Shown: positions 53,192-62,822, numbered from the stretch's first letter. The stretch is DNA of 64,000 nucleotides from Leucobacter sp. cx-328 (GCF_014530035.1 NZ_JACVMX010000003.1:310001-374000), one strand, 5' to 3'. Made by a program: numbers and translations. The notes: generated from the letters alone by a model not told the origin.

Positions 53192-56100
53192 CTAAACCTT
53201 CCAACTCCCAGGAACCGATACTGCGTAGTCATCGACACCAATCGCTTTAAAGTGCTGAATAGCGGCCTTGATCTTCGCATTCTCGCTCGGGCGTCGTTTC
53301 GCTTCGTCGTCGGTACTCTTCGTTTCACGAATCATGTAGACGCGCACTTCGCCATCTTCATGCTTCACGATCGCCCAGTCAGGGTTATATGGCCCAACGG
53401 GTGTATCGATCTTGAACTTGCTCGGCAGCTTCATGAAGAACTTAATGTCTTCGCGTCCATCGAGGAGTTCAGCGAACTGACGTTCAGGCTCGGACTCATA
53501 GATGACGTAGTCAAAGTCCGACTTCTCAGCATTTTCCAGCTTGTACATCTGATCGAGGAAGCGATCTTTCTCGTCCTCGCCATCTTGGAGCAGCTGCCGC
53601 AACTCATAGATAGAACCGTTGATCCTTTGGTACTGAACCCCGTCCACGACGATCTTCGCGAGCTCTGTCTGCATGATGCGCTTAGCCATTGTGATGAAGT
53701 CATTCGGGTTCTGAATGAACTCCTCAAGGCGGCCACTCTTCAGCAGGATGTCAACAATGGTGTGACGGGTGAGGGAAGTCGCCTCCTGAAGCTCACCGAT
53801 GATGTTTGGCAGGTCGTAACTGCCGCGCAACTCAGCCGAGCGACTACCAAGCTCCGTGCCTTTCGCACCCCCTCGAAGCACCTTCACGCCAGCACGCGTC
53901 ACCTGGATGCGAAGCGGCTCAATCGTTGGTGCCGCACGCATCGCATCGACTGTGCTATCGATCAGCTTCTCGCGATCGACATTCACTCGGTATGTTGTGC
54001 GCTGTGTGATCGTCTCCCAGAACTGCTCAAACTCTGGGTTCGAGAAGAGCTGCTTGTTCAGCTTGCGCGGTTCACGTCGACTGGCCTGCTTAACGTACTT
54101 ACCGATGTTTGCGCGAGCAATGAGTTCTGCAATATCCCGTTCATACGGATCGAACTCCTCAGGCAGACCAAGCGTGAAGCCCAGCTGATTCGGCTGGAAC
54201 TTCGGCGTGACAACGCCATCATCGATAAAGCCCTTTGCCTGCAGATGATTCCAGACTGCGACAGACCGTTCGTATCCAAATACTGCGTCTGTAAGAATTC
54301 CGCCGTCATCTCGAAGTGGAATCTTCGAGAATTCAGCTCGGCGCACTCGCCCGATCTCGACGCCAGCCTCCTTATAGTCCCTCTGCAGCTCATCTGCGAA
54401 GCGCTTGTACGACTCGTTGGAGATCACCGTCAAGGTTGCAATTCCAGGATCTGCGACACGGACATAGCCATCGGCACTTCGTGCTACCGGAAGGCGGAGC
54501 CCACGGCCAAGAGTCTGGCGACGCTCCGTATCCTTGCCGATCTCTCGGAGTGTACAGATCTGGAAGACATTCGGATTGTCCCAACCCTCGCGAAGCGCTG
54601 AGTGGCTGAAAATAAAGCGAACTGGTTCCTCTTCGGAGAGGAGACGCTCCTTCTGTTGCATGATTAGCTGGTACGCATCGTCATCATCTTTGGTCTTGCC
54701 AGTAGTGTCCTGGAAGGTATCCGCAGCACCCTTCTTGCCTTTGAGTACTGAGAAGTAGCCTCGACGCAGTTCAGACGGATCCTGCGGCAGCAATTCCTGC
54801 CACACTGCAGAACGAGCACGCTCCTCGCGAAACACTTCATCGAACCACTGAACAAACTGGCCATTCGCGTCGTTATTGTTCGTGCCGTCACCGAGGAAGT
54901 TCTCAACCTTGTCGATAAAGAACAGACTCAGCACTTTGATGCCCTTAGAGCGGAGCTGTGTCTCCTTGCGGAGATGCTCACGAATCGTCTCGCGAATCAT
55001 CTCCTTGTAGATCGCTCCAGTCGAAGCACCGATCGCTTCGCCCTCACTCAGTACGCCATGCATGTTAAGTTCGACACTCCCGGGAACTCCGCCAAAGGAG
55101 ATGTTCATCTCGCTCATCACACGCCAGCCTTCGTAGGCAGGGTTGTCAGTAATGCGAGGATCGGACAGCTCCTGGTTGGGCCTCACCGTGACGAGGCGTC
55201 GCTCAAGGGAACCGTCAGCCTTACGACACGATAACTCGAGACGTGCGCCCCAACCCTTGTCGTTGCGAACCTCGACAAGTTTTACATATGGGGTCGCGTC
55301 TGCGCCCAGCTGCTGGACGTCAGCGACAACGATCTGCTTCACGAGCCCGAGGTCGTGCGCGTCAACTGGGTCAAGCCGATAGACAACATTGCGGAGAGTC
55401 TTATGGGTCGCACTGTAACGAAGCGTGAGAACAGGCTCAAGCTCGCCGACGGCAGATTTGGAAAGGAGCGACTCCATATTCTGCGGCTCATCCATAATGA
55501 CGACCGGGTGGGTCGCGCGGAGATAGTCGATCGGCTTTAGGCCGTTCAGTTTATCCCGGTTCTGGTGGATGATTCGAGTATTTGAGTTACCACGCACGGA
55601 GTCGATCGTCATAATCATGATCTGCACGTTCGTGGAGGTTGCGAATGATTGGACTTCTTCAGCGCTCTTACCGCTGTAGACCATCGAATCGAACGTGATG
55701 TCACGCTTCTTGTACAGGTCTTCGAAGTGCTTTCGCATCTGACGGATGCTGGCGCTCACGCCCTCACGGATAGCGACACTCGGAACAAGGATCACAAACT
55801 TTGTGAAGTTGTACTTGTCTGCGAGTTCAAAGATGGTGCGGAGATAGACATAAGTCTTACCTGTACCGGTCTCCATCTCGATGTCGAAATCGAGCGTCTC
55901 GGTACGGAGCTTCGGTACAACTTCAAGGCCGTTGCGATCTTGCACACGCTGCAAGTTTGCAAGCACAGTGTCTTCGTCAAGCACCAGGCTATTACCGACC
56001 GCACCGACCTCTTGAGCAAGCTCGTCTTCGCTAAACTCGAATGCAGCCTGTCCGTCGTCAATCGGGGTCGGCACTGCAAGCTTGCCACGAAGCGTGGTTT

Positions 56101-56209
56101 TGAACTGCTCGGCGTCCTTAGGCTGCCCGTCTAGCAGGTCAACCACGGAGGCGATAGCGTCAAGCTGATACTGCTGGCTGTCGTCAAACTGAAATGCAGT
56201 GCTACTCAT
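53192..56209 (-). CDS. res: Type III restriction enzyme Res subunit
   Basis: A 1005-aa SF2 helicase-nuclease. Walker A METGTGKTYVYLRT (~residues 112-125), DEAD-like VVIMDEPQNME, motifs V/VI SALREGWDNPNVFQICTLREIG and RRQTLGRGLRLPV, and a C-terminal PD-(D/E)XK nuclease (YNPDWAIVKHEDGEVRVYMIRETKS, D...EXK). It translocates and cleaves between two unmodified target sites together with Mod. TAATG overlap with mod upstream; the CD-NTase starts 2 bp downstream. Confidence 0.93.
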   Translation of the reverse strand: MSSTAFQFDDSQQYQLDAIASVVDLLDGQPKDAEQFKTTLRGKLAVPTPIDDGQAAFEFSEDELAQEVGAVGNSLVLDEDTVLANLQRVQDRNGLEVVPKLRTETLDFDIEMETGTGKTYVYLRTIFELADKYNFTKFVILVPSVAIREGVSASIRQMRKHFEDLYKKRDITFDSMVYSGKSAEEVQSFATSTNVQIMIMTIDSVRGNSNTRIIHQNRDKLNGLKPIDYLRATHPVVIMDEPQNMESLLSKSAVGELEPVLTLRYSATHKTLRNVVYRLDPVDAHDLGLVKQIVVADVQQLGADATPYVKLVEVRNDKGWGARLELSCRKADGSLERRLVTVRPNQELSDPRITDNPAYEGWRVMSEMNISFGGVPGSVELNMHGVLSEGEAIGASTGAIYKEMIRETIREHLRKETQLRSKGIKVLSLFFIDKVENFLGDGTNNNDANGQFVQWFDEVFREERARSAVWQELLPQDPSELRRGYFSVLKGKKGAADTFQDTTGKTKDDDDAYQLIMQQKERLLSEEEPVRFIFSHSALREGWDNPNVFQICTLREIGKDTERRQTLGRGLRLPVARSADGYVRVADPGIATLTVISNESYKRFADELQRDYKEAGVEIGRVRRAEFSKIPLRDDGGILTDAVFGYERSVAVWNHLQAKGFIDDGVVTPKFQPNQLGFTLGLPEEFDPYERDIAELIARANIGKYVKQASRREPRKLNKQLFSNPEFEQFWETITQRTTYRVNVDREKLIDSTVDAMRAAPTIEPLRIQVTRAGVKVLRGGAKGTELGSRSAELRGSYDLPNIIGELQEATSLTRHTIVDILLKSGRLEEFIQNPNDFITMAKRIMQTELAKIVVDGVQYQRINGSIYELRQLLQDGEDEKDRFLDQMYKLENAEKSDFDYVIYESEPERQFAELLDGREDIKFFMKLPSKFKIDTPVGPYNPDWAIVKHEDGEVRVYMIRETKSTDDEAKRRPSENAKIKAAIQHFKAIGVDDYAVSVPGSWKV

Positions 56210-58110
56210 TACGCCGTCCAGAACTCAATGCCCTTGCTCTTGCAGAGCTGAGCGACGTTAGTTTTAAGTTCGTCATCACCCTTGAATGCATCTTCAAGGA
56301 CCACGAGTCGAATCGGATCTGCTTCTGCAACCGCACGGAGCTGGTCGAGCGTCGGCTTAACATCTTCGTTCAGATAGGCGAGCACAACACCATCGGCAAC
56401 GGAGCGCAAGTTCAAGCCAGCGATGTCGACCGCGGAGATGTCTTCAGTCAGCGAGTAGCCCTGCTTGAGCAGTATCTCAGTAAGGAGATCGTCTGCCGAG
56501 GCCTCATCGGCGCTACTGCTTTCACGTAGATCCAGAAGGTGCTGCTCGAGCTCATTGAGCTCGACTTCGCTGGACTGCTTCCACTTTGAAAAGTTGGTAT
56601 CAGTAAGTGAGTAAGATCGGAATCCCAAATCCAAGTGTGAGAAGCCCGCATCGAGCGCTTCACCAGCAAGATCAATGCGCTTTCTTGCGAGTTCAGAGAT
56701 TGTTGAGTAGCCTGCGTCATCCGCAGCAGATCCGTCTGGTGTCGGTTCAGGTAACTGCACCAGGATATATCGACGGCTACCTTGATCTTCAGCGTTCATC
56801 CGCATTAAAGCATGCGCCGTGCTGCCGGATCCGCCAAAGAAGTCTAGAACAATTGCGTTCTTATCATCACTAACTACCGAGCTGATCAAATATTTTAGTA
56901 ACCCAGTTGGTTTTGGGTGGTTAAACACTGCTGCACCGAACAGGCCTTTGATTTCCGCGTTACCCGCGAGAACATCCCCTGCTATATCTCGTGGAATCAG
57001 TGTTGTAGGCGCAAGCGCCGACGTGGTGACCTTTCGGGAGTACGGGACGAATCCATCGCCTTTGATGACAATTTTTGTTCCCTCTGCGATCTGTTTCTCG
57101 AGGTAGTCCTGCGACCAAATTACTCTGCCCCGAAGTGAAAAGGGTGCGGTGGCCTGGCCGTCTGCTACCGTTACGTCATCCAGTAGGGTGTATCCAGATT
57201 TCCGCTCGCCAGCAGGGTACTCGCCATCTGCGAGTTGAAGTTCTAACCAGTCCGGTTCAAACTTCAGGGTCGTTTCTTTCATGGATGATTTCGTAAGCGA
57301 TGGGAGTCCCTCGGTAGCCTTCTGCGCCCCAACAAGCGCACCGACCCGACTTTTATTACGTGCGTAACACAGAACATGCTGCGCATTCTCACGTTCTATA
57401 CGAGAGCTGTTGTCGGGCCGGAAATTGCTTTCCCAGATATAGTTCTCGATAAAGTTTGATTCCCCGAACACCTCGTCTAAGACTCTGCGAAGATTTGCGA
57501 CTTCATTGTCATCGATAGATACGAAGATCACACCATCTTCTGCCATTAGGTTTCGTGCGAGCTTGAGTCGTGGGTACATCATGCTCAACCAGGCGGAGTG
57601 GTACTGAGGATTCTCAGCGGTGTTCCGTGCGCTCGTGCTTTTTGCCTTACCCGATTCGTCGAGTTGGCCAGTGTACTCGAGATAGGTTTGAAGTCCTTCT
57701 CGATAGTTATCCGGGTAAACGAAATCTTTACCTGTGTTGTAGGGAGGGTCGATATAGATAACCCTAATTTTGGCGTGGTAGTGCTTCTGAAGCACTTTCA
57801 GCACCTCTAAATTGTCTCCCTCGATGAAGACGTTCTTTGTCGTGTCCCAGTCTTTGGAATTCTCAAAATCTGGACGGAGGGTCGCGGCTGTTGGCTCCTG
57901 AGCCGCACGCAATGCTCTCTTCTTGCCAGGCCAGAACAGCCCAAAGCGCTCGCTAGTATCGGCAACGTCGCCGCCTAGCAGTTCCTTGAGCTTCTCCACA
58001 TCGATCTTGCAATCGGCAATTGCTTCAGGCATCAAATCGGCGAGCTGGGCGGCAAGCTCAGTTTGGAAATTTGGTGTTGTAGATGGTGTCTCGTAGATTT
58101 CGTCGTTCAT
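56209..58110 (-). CDS. mod: Type III Mod adenine DNA methyltransferase
   Basis: A 633-aa beta-class N6-adenine methyltransferase: DPPYNTGKDF (motif IV, ~residues 121-130) precedes the AdoMet motif VLDFFGGSGSTAHALM (~430), with a variable region between that should set target recognition. It modifies host DNA and guides Res. ATG at 58110 is chosen for the AAGAAGG ribosome site; the frame is open further upstream into the helicase gene but lacks signals. No simple repeat tract for phase variation is seen inside. Confidence 0.93.
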   Translation of the reverse strand: MNDEIYETPSTTPNFQTELAAQLADLMPEAIADCKIDVEKLKELLGGDVADTSERFGLFWPGKKRALRAAQEPTAATLRPDFENSKDWDTTKNVFIEGDNLEVLKVLQKHYHAKIRVIYIDPPYNTGKDFVYPDNYREGLQTYLEYTGQLDESGKAKSTSARNTAENPQYHSAWLSMMYPRLKLARNLMAEDGVIFVSIDDNEVANLRRVLDEVFGESNFIENYIWESNFRPDNSSRIERENAQHVLCYARNKSRVGALVGAQKATEGLPSLTKSSMKETTLKFEPDWLELQLADGEYPAGERKSGYTLLDDVTVADGQATAPFSLRGRVIWSQDYLEKQIAEGTKIVIKGDGFVPYSRKVTTSALAPTTLIPRDIAGDVLAGNAEIKGLFGAAVFNHPKPTGLLKYLISSVVSDDKNAIVLDFFGGSGSTAHALMRMNAEDQGSRRYILVQLPEPTPDGSAADDAGYSTISELARKRIDLAGEALDAGFSHLDLGFRSYSLTDTNFSKWKQSSEVELNELEQHLLDLRESSSADEASADDLLTEILLKQGYSLTEDISAVDIAGLNLRSVADGVVLAYLNEDVKPTLDQLRAVAEADPIRLVVLEDAFKGDDELKTNVAQLCKSKGIEFWTA

Positions 58111-58163
58111 GGGTGCCTTCTTAGTTGTCTTAAATGCTTGATATCTGCTGCAGTCGGTTCGAC

Positions 58164-61049
58164 TTACGGGGTTATTCGCCAGCGGATTGCGAAGAGGTGT
58201 TCGCTTGACTGCGTACCTTGGAGCGATTGCTCGATCAGGTCTAGCTTCTCGTCGATCTCCGACTGAAGCTTTCTGCGCTCGACTCGGAAGTCGTCGTCGG
58301 CTTCGTCGGCTCGTCGTTCCCATTTGCGAGCCTCGCGCTTTAGCTTGAGCTGCTCGACTGGATCGTCCGCCTGCCTCGAGGCTTTGCGGACTTCTTTCTC
58401 CTTGGCGCGGTACTCACGAATCTTCGCTTCATGCTCAGCCTTACGATCTTGCTGATTGCGATACAGCAGTTCTTCCTGCTGGTCGTAGTACCGGGAGTTT
58501 CTGCTTTGAACTTCCTTCTCAATATCGGCCAAGCGGATGTTGAGCTGGGGTTCAAGTTTGCTGGTATTTACAGCGACCGGCTGACCACTGACGTTCAAGC
58601 AGGCGAGTTCGAGGATGTCGGCGACATACTCTTCGTCGAGCCATTTGCCCTCATCTGTATGGCCACCAGCGAGCATATACGACTCGGTAATATCCTCGTC
58701 GCGAGCACTCATCTTGAAAGTCACAAGATTGACAGTCAGCTCCCCGGACTTACCCTCAAGCTCTTTTACAGCGGTGCTGACACGCTCAGACGCTCCGAGC
58801 GAGAAGGTGAGTTCACGCGGAGGAGTGTCGTGCGTCTTCGCAGAGGAGGTGACGTACTCAGCGAGTGGACTTGCGTAGCGATACTGGTGCGCATTCGGCT
58901 GAGGCTTCGACTTAAAGAAGTATCTGCCTGTCGGAGTGCCCTCCGTAGGCGCATAGTTCAGCACAAAGTTCCGGCCATCTTCTTCGAATGTTGCCATGTC
59001 GCGAAGTTCATGTCGAGTAATAGTGAGGAGAAGCTGCTCAAACTTATTCAGGACCTCGCCCGACTGTGCATCGTATGCTTTCAGCCGGTCTTGGACGTGG
59101 GGATCGAGATTATCGAAGACCTTTGCCTTCGCGCTGGCCATCTCCTTGGAGATCTCTCCCGCGTACTGTTCCTCAAGCTGTTTGAAGGCCGAATCAATTT
59201 CGTCAGATGTTTTACAGCGGGTGAGAATGTCGCTGATTCGCTTCTCGAAGTCCAGACCATCCTCGATAGCACCAAGTACCTCATCACTGGCACCAAAGAC
59301 GCTCGAGAACAGTTGGAACTTGTTCGTCAACAGTTCGAGAATGCGCTGCTCCGCCAAGTTTCCCTTGTTGGAGAGGTTAACTACAACGACGTTATGCTGC
59401 TGCCCGAAACGGTGCACACGTCCAATACGCTGCTCGACTCGCTGCGGGTTCCATGGGAGGTCATAGTTAACGAGCATCGAGCAGAACTGGAGGTTAATAC
59501 CCTCTGCAGCAGCTTCGGTCGCAATCATGATCGTGCCTTCATCGCGGAAGTAATCCACGAGCGCCTTCCGCCGATCCACTGCTTGAATATCTGTGATCAG
59601 GTCTCCGTCTCGATTCTTCTCGAGCCACGCTTTATAGATCTCTGTTTGCTCTGGCGAGTTATTTTTACCGTTGAAAAGCACGACGCCTTCACCGCGACCC
59701 GCTTCATTGAGGGAGCGCGCAATGTAGTCTTGAGTCTTGGTCGAATCAGTGAAGATGATTGCTTTCTGAGCCGCCCCGAGTTCGCTAAGCCGCTCAAAGC
59801 CCATGTCGAGCGCATCCAGCAATTTGACGGCCTTCTGGTTCACCTGGATTGAGCGGGCGAGGGCTGCATATTCACGAAGTTCATCAACCTCAGCACGCAT
59901 GCGCCGGAGAATATCCTCGTCGAGCGCGACATTGTGCGTATCCTCGACTGACTGTTCGGCAGCTTCAATTACCTCTTCTTCAACTTCGTCGTCCACATCG
60001 AAATCTGCAACGAACAAGCCGCCGCGATTATCACGTCGTTTGCCTGCCGCAACTTCATCGGCCAGACGGTTCGCAATGTTCTCGAGGGTGCTGGCTACTG
60101 CATATGTGGATGATCCAAGCCGCTTGCGGATAATTAGTGCGGAGAGATGACGCTGCGACCCAGCAAATGCGAACAGCTCGTCGCGTTGTAAGTACTCGTT
60201 GACCAGGTCGTACAGCCGAAGCTCATCAGCCGACGGCGTAAAGCCAACGGTGATCGCCATCCGTTCTGTGAATCGAATGTACTTACTGGCGTCCTTGCGA
60301 AGCGTGCGCTTTGAAATGGTGGCCACACGATCGACGAGGTCATCGTCCCCCGTGAGATCGCGGTTCTTGATGTAACGCTCACGAAACGCTTCGAGGGAGT
60401 AAAAGTAGTCCGGGTCGAAGATCGATACAAGTCCGTAGAGTTCTTCGAGCTTGTTCTGAAGTGGTGTCGCGGTGAGTAGGACTGTCTTGTGCGCATTGCG
60501 AGCGATACTTGCAACAGCGGAAGCCATCTTCGCCTTGCCGTTCCAGTAACTGCGCAATCGGTGCGCCTCATCGGCAACTACCAGATCCCACGACTTGAGC
60601 AGGGAAGCTTCGTGACGAAGTGCGAATTCGTAAGAGCAGATGAGCACATCCGTCGACCGACCTGCTGACCGAGCAAGCAAACTGCCCTTTGACTTTGCGT
60701 CAAGGATCTTCGACGAGATCATGAACTTTTCATACAGCTCCTGCTGCCATTGCTGACGGAGGCTAGAAGGGGCAATGATAAGTATCTGTCGCTTACGCTC
60801 TGCCCAATACTGCGAGATGACGATGCCAGCCTCAATGGTCTTACCCAAGCCAACCTCGTCGGCCAGAATAACCCCTGGCAAGAACGGGGTCTGCAGGGCA
60901 AACAGCGCAGCATCGATTTGGTGGGGTTTCGGCTCGACCTGAGCGTCAAATAGAAGGCCGGCGAGCTTGCCAACGTGGTCATTGGCATAGCTCCGTTGGA
61001 GCTCATGAGCGAAGTACTTCGCTTGGTAGTCACTTAGATATGCAGCCAC
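58164..61049 (-). CDS. RapA/SNF2-type DEAD-like helicase with coiled-coil tail
   Basis: A 961-aa SF2 ATPase: Walker A ILADEVGLGKTIEAG (~61-75), DEAH at 160-163 (VVADEAHRLRSYW), LLTATPLQNKLEEL, NLQFCSMLVNYDLPWNPQRVEQRIGRVHRFGQ (motifs V-VI). The last ~130 residues are highly charged and probably coiled-coil (RKAEHEAKIREYRAKEKEVRKA...). It resembles SNF2 proteins of DISARM-type and R-M-associated islands; no DrmA/B/C is present. GTG at 61049 shares a base with the stop of the 30-aa micro-ORF. Mod follows after 53 bp. Confidence 0.88.
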   Translation of the reverse strand: MAAYLSDYQAKYFAHELQRSYANDHVGKLAGLLFDAQVEPKPHQIDAALFALQTPFLPGVILADEVGLGKTIEAGIVISQYWAERKRQILIIAPSSLRQQWQQELYEKFMISSKILDAKSKGSLLARSAGRSTDVLICSYEFALRHEASLLKSWDLVVADEAHRLRSYWNGKAKMASAVASIARNAHKTVLLTATPLQNKLEELYGLVSIFDPDYFYSLEAFRERYIKNRDLTGDDDLVDRVATISKRTLRKDASKYIRFTERMAITVGFTPSADELRLYDLVNEYLQRDELFAFAGSQRHLSALIIRKRLGSSTYAVASTLENIANRLADEVAAGKRRDNRGGLFVADFDVDDEVEEEVIEAAEQSVEDTHNVALDEDILRRMRAEVDELREYAALARSIQVNQKAVKLLDALDMGFERLSELGAAQKAIIFTDSTKTQDYIARSLNEAGRGEGVVLFNGKNNSPEQTEIYKAWLEKNRDGDLITDIQAVDRRKALVDYFRDEGTIMIATEAAAEGINLQFCSMLVNYDLPWNPQRVEQRIGRVHRFGQQHNVVVVNLSNKGNLAEQRILELLTNKFQLFSSVFGASDEVLGAIEDGLDFEKRISDILTRCKTSDEIDSAFKQLEEQYAGEISKEMASAKAKVFDNLDPHVQDRLKAYDAQSGEVLNKFEQLLLTITRHELRDMATFEEDGRNFVLNYAPTEGTPTGRYFFKSKPQPNAHQYRYASPLAEYVTSSAKTHDTPPRELTFSLGASERVSTAVKELEGKSGELTVNLVTFKMSARDEDITESYMLAGGHTDEGKWLDEEYVADILELACLNVSGQPVAVNTSKLEPQLNIRLADIEKEVQSRNSRYYDQQEELLYRNQQDRKAEHEAKIREYRAKEKEVRKASRQADDPVEQLKLKREARKWERRADEADDDFRVERRKLQSEIDEKLDLIEQSLQGTQSSEHLFAIRWRITP

Positions 61050-61141
61050 TACGCGATATACCTATTCTTACGGGTGAACTGGGAACGATCCAGAGCACGC
61101 GATACTAATACAGGACGAATGCGGTCTGTGTCGTTAAACAT
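61049..61141 (-). CDS. 30-aa micro-ORF leading the defence operon
   Basis: A short reading frame MFNDTDRIRPVLVSRALDRS... ending in RKNRYIA, 30 residues and basic. Its ATG at 61141 has the best ribosome site of the island (AAAGGAG, 5-nt spacing), and its TAG overlaps the helicase GTG by one base (TAGTG), a coupling arrangement. The helicase itself has only a weak site, so translation probably enters through this micro-ORF. Whether the peptide has a function, for example as a leader or sensor, is unknown. Confidence 0.65.
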   Translation of the reverse strand: MFNDTDRIRPVLVSRALDRSQFTRKNRYIA

Positions 61142-61355
61142 GTGTGCTCCTTTCTCCGCGCCATAGCGGTAGCAAAAAATGATCACCGGACGTACTTGGC
61201 CAGATTATCGGTGGCTACCGACATTGCCGAGCGAGTCGATGCAGCCGGGAACTAGGTAGAGCTGCAACCGGACACTGCGATCTTCCTGTGATTATCTCAT
61301 GATCAGGTATTTTCGTGAAGAGTTAAGGTTCTGATCGAGGTTCAAGACGAGCCTG

Positions 61356-62465
61356 TCAGCTGACTTGAGTGCGCGCTCGAACGAGCTGAATCGCCGACAC
61401 CGAAGTCCAGAAGATCCAGTCCAAATACTCATCGCCATAGTCACCACGCTGGGCAGAGTCACCATGTCGGATCATGAACTTATTGAAGATCTGAAACAAG
61501 GCGCTTTCATCACCCGACGAGAATTGCACCTTCTTCAGCTCACTCCGGCGCAGCTCTAGATAGTTGGCAAGCTGCGCAATTGCCGCTCGCCGGTCCGTAG
61601 TCGTGGCTGCCCGCTTGCGATAGAGTTGGATAGCATCGGCGACAGTTCTATCACGATCAAATGCATCGACTGCTATGGCTTGATCACCCAATTCGTCGAG
61701 GTTTAGAGCCGCGTGTTGAATTAGCTTGCCAGTCTCATCTCCCTGGTTGCCAAGCCTCAGGCCAACATCGTAGGAGTCGAGCAACTCGTTTACTCTCCAC
61801 CTGTACACAACTCCACCCGATGCCTTGCTGAAATTTTCGTAGTGATATCCACACCCAAATGTTTCATGCAGTGATCGAGTTCGCGGGCGTTGAGCCTGGT
61901 CATGGAAATACTCGATGACGGAGTAGAGAACATCATCAGGGAACGACAACGACTCTTGCTTCAGATCGTCTGGCCACACGATATTGCATTTGATGGCCTT
62001 ACTAATCTCCGCGCTAAGGTCAAAACCCCAAGAACCACGATCATCGACACACCCTCGAGGCAAAGCTTTCGGGAAGTAACCCAGATCCTGCATTTCATCA
62101 ATAAGCTCGAGAAAGGCTTCGCTAAAGCGCTTGCGCTGAATTCTTGGCTCTGAGTCTTTCTGCCGCTCCAGCCAGTACTGTGCCCGCTTGTATGGGCGAA
62201 CCGGGCTTTCGTTGCTGATCAGGCTTTGAAGGAGTGCACGATCTTCTGCATCACTCGGCGGTGCAGCGCCATACCCCCGAGGCGCAGGCGCAACCACAGC
62301 GGCAACGTCGACATCTGCAAATGCCTCACCGAAGAGCGCTTCAATTTTGGCAGAAGCGTTTCCCTTAGAGGTTAGGATCCGCCTGGCCTCCCACTCGAAA
62401 AGCTCCCTCGGCCAGACAAGGGAGTAATCGAGCTCTGCAACATCAATCAACCCAAAATTTCCCAT
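61356..62465 (-). CDS. Unknown 369-aa protein upstream of the helicase operon
   Basis: The N-terminal half (MGNFGLIDVAELDYSLVWPRELFEWEARRI..., IVWPDDLKQESLSFPDDVLYSVIEYFHDQAQ) looks globular and unfamiliar. The C-terminal ~90 residues are helical with NYLELRRSELKKVQFSSGDESALFQIFNKFMIRHGDSAQRGDYGDEYLDWIFW. That NxFxIRH...YLDWIFW pattern is frequent at the end of uncharacterised abortive-infection-like proteins. Same strand as the defence genes, with a 214-bp spacer before the micro-ORF. No function can be assigned. Confidence 0.75.
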   Translation of the reverse strand: MGNFGLIDVAELDYSLVWPRELFEWEARRILTSKGNASAKIEALFGEAFADVDVAAVVAPAPRGYGAAPPSDAEDRALLQSLISNESPVRPYKRAQYWLERQKDSEPRIQRKRFSEAFLELIDEMQDLGYFPKALPRGCVDDRGSWGFDLSAEISKAIKCNIVWPDDLKQESLSFPDDVLYSVIEYFHDQAQRPRTRSLHETFGCGYHYENFSKASGGVVYRWRVNELLDSYDVGLRLGNQGDETGKLIQHAALNLDELGDQAIAVDAFDRDRTVADAIQLYRKRAATTTDRRAAIAQLANYLELRRSELKKVQFSSGDESALFQIFNKFMIRHGDSAQRGDYGDEYLDWIFWTSVSAIQLVRARTQVS

Positions 62466-62526
62466 CTACTCACGCGATACCTACTTCTCCGAGAGTACTG
62501 ACAACTACAGACAGCAGGGGTGACGC

Positions 62527-62697
62527 TCACCGGAGATGCTCGAACGGATCTACCACCGAGTGAAGTCCACAACGTAGGCAGATGAACGCAACCCGCAATG
62601 TGCCATCTCCAGCGCTCATGGGCTCAGGTTCGCAGTCTGCACCACAACTCGCGCAGGTGCGATAGCTCTGGTCTTCCGGGAGCGGATGAATCTCCAT
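62527..62697 (-). CDS. Small zinc-ribbon protein
   Basis: A 56-aa protein with two CXXC knuckles: Cys15/Cys18 in RTCASCGADC and Cys40/Cys43 in FICLRCGLHS, a rubredoxin-like zinc ribbon. ATG at 62697 is preferred over a longer frame from 62721. It is 61 bp upstream of the unknown 369-aa gene on the same strand and may share its transcript. Function unknown. Confidence 0.6.
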   Translation of the reverse strand: MEIHPLPEDQSYRTCASCGADCEPEPMSAGDGTLRVAFICLRCGLHSVVDPFEHLR

Positions 62698-62822
62698 TTC
62701 GTAACCGTAGCGCAGCCTCACCGTGCAGGCTACCGCCCATTCGGGCCATTGGTGCTCAATCCGCCCAGGCAGGGCTTCAAGTCAACGGGTTTCGGCCCGG
62801 GCTCGTCTGGAAGTAGCTGTTC

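Noticed and set aside
53144-54601. 485-codon plus-strand frame opposite res
   Set aside because: Antisense of the Res gene, which has intact helicase and nuclease motifs.
58431-59852. 473-codon plus-strand frame opposite the SNF2 helicase
   Set aside because: Antisense of conserved helicase motifs; no independent evidence.
56209-61049. DISARM system
   Set aside because: A SNF2-type helicase and a methyltransferase are present, but no DrmA, DrmB or DrmC; the methyltransferase is a type III Mod with its Res partner.
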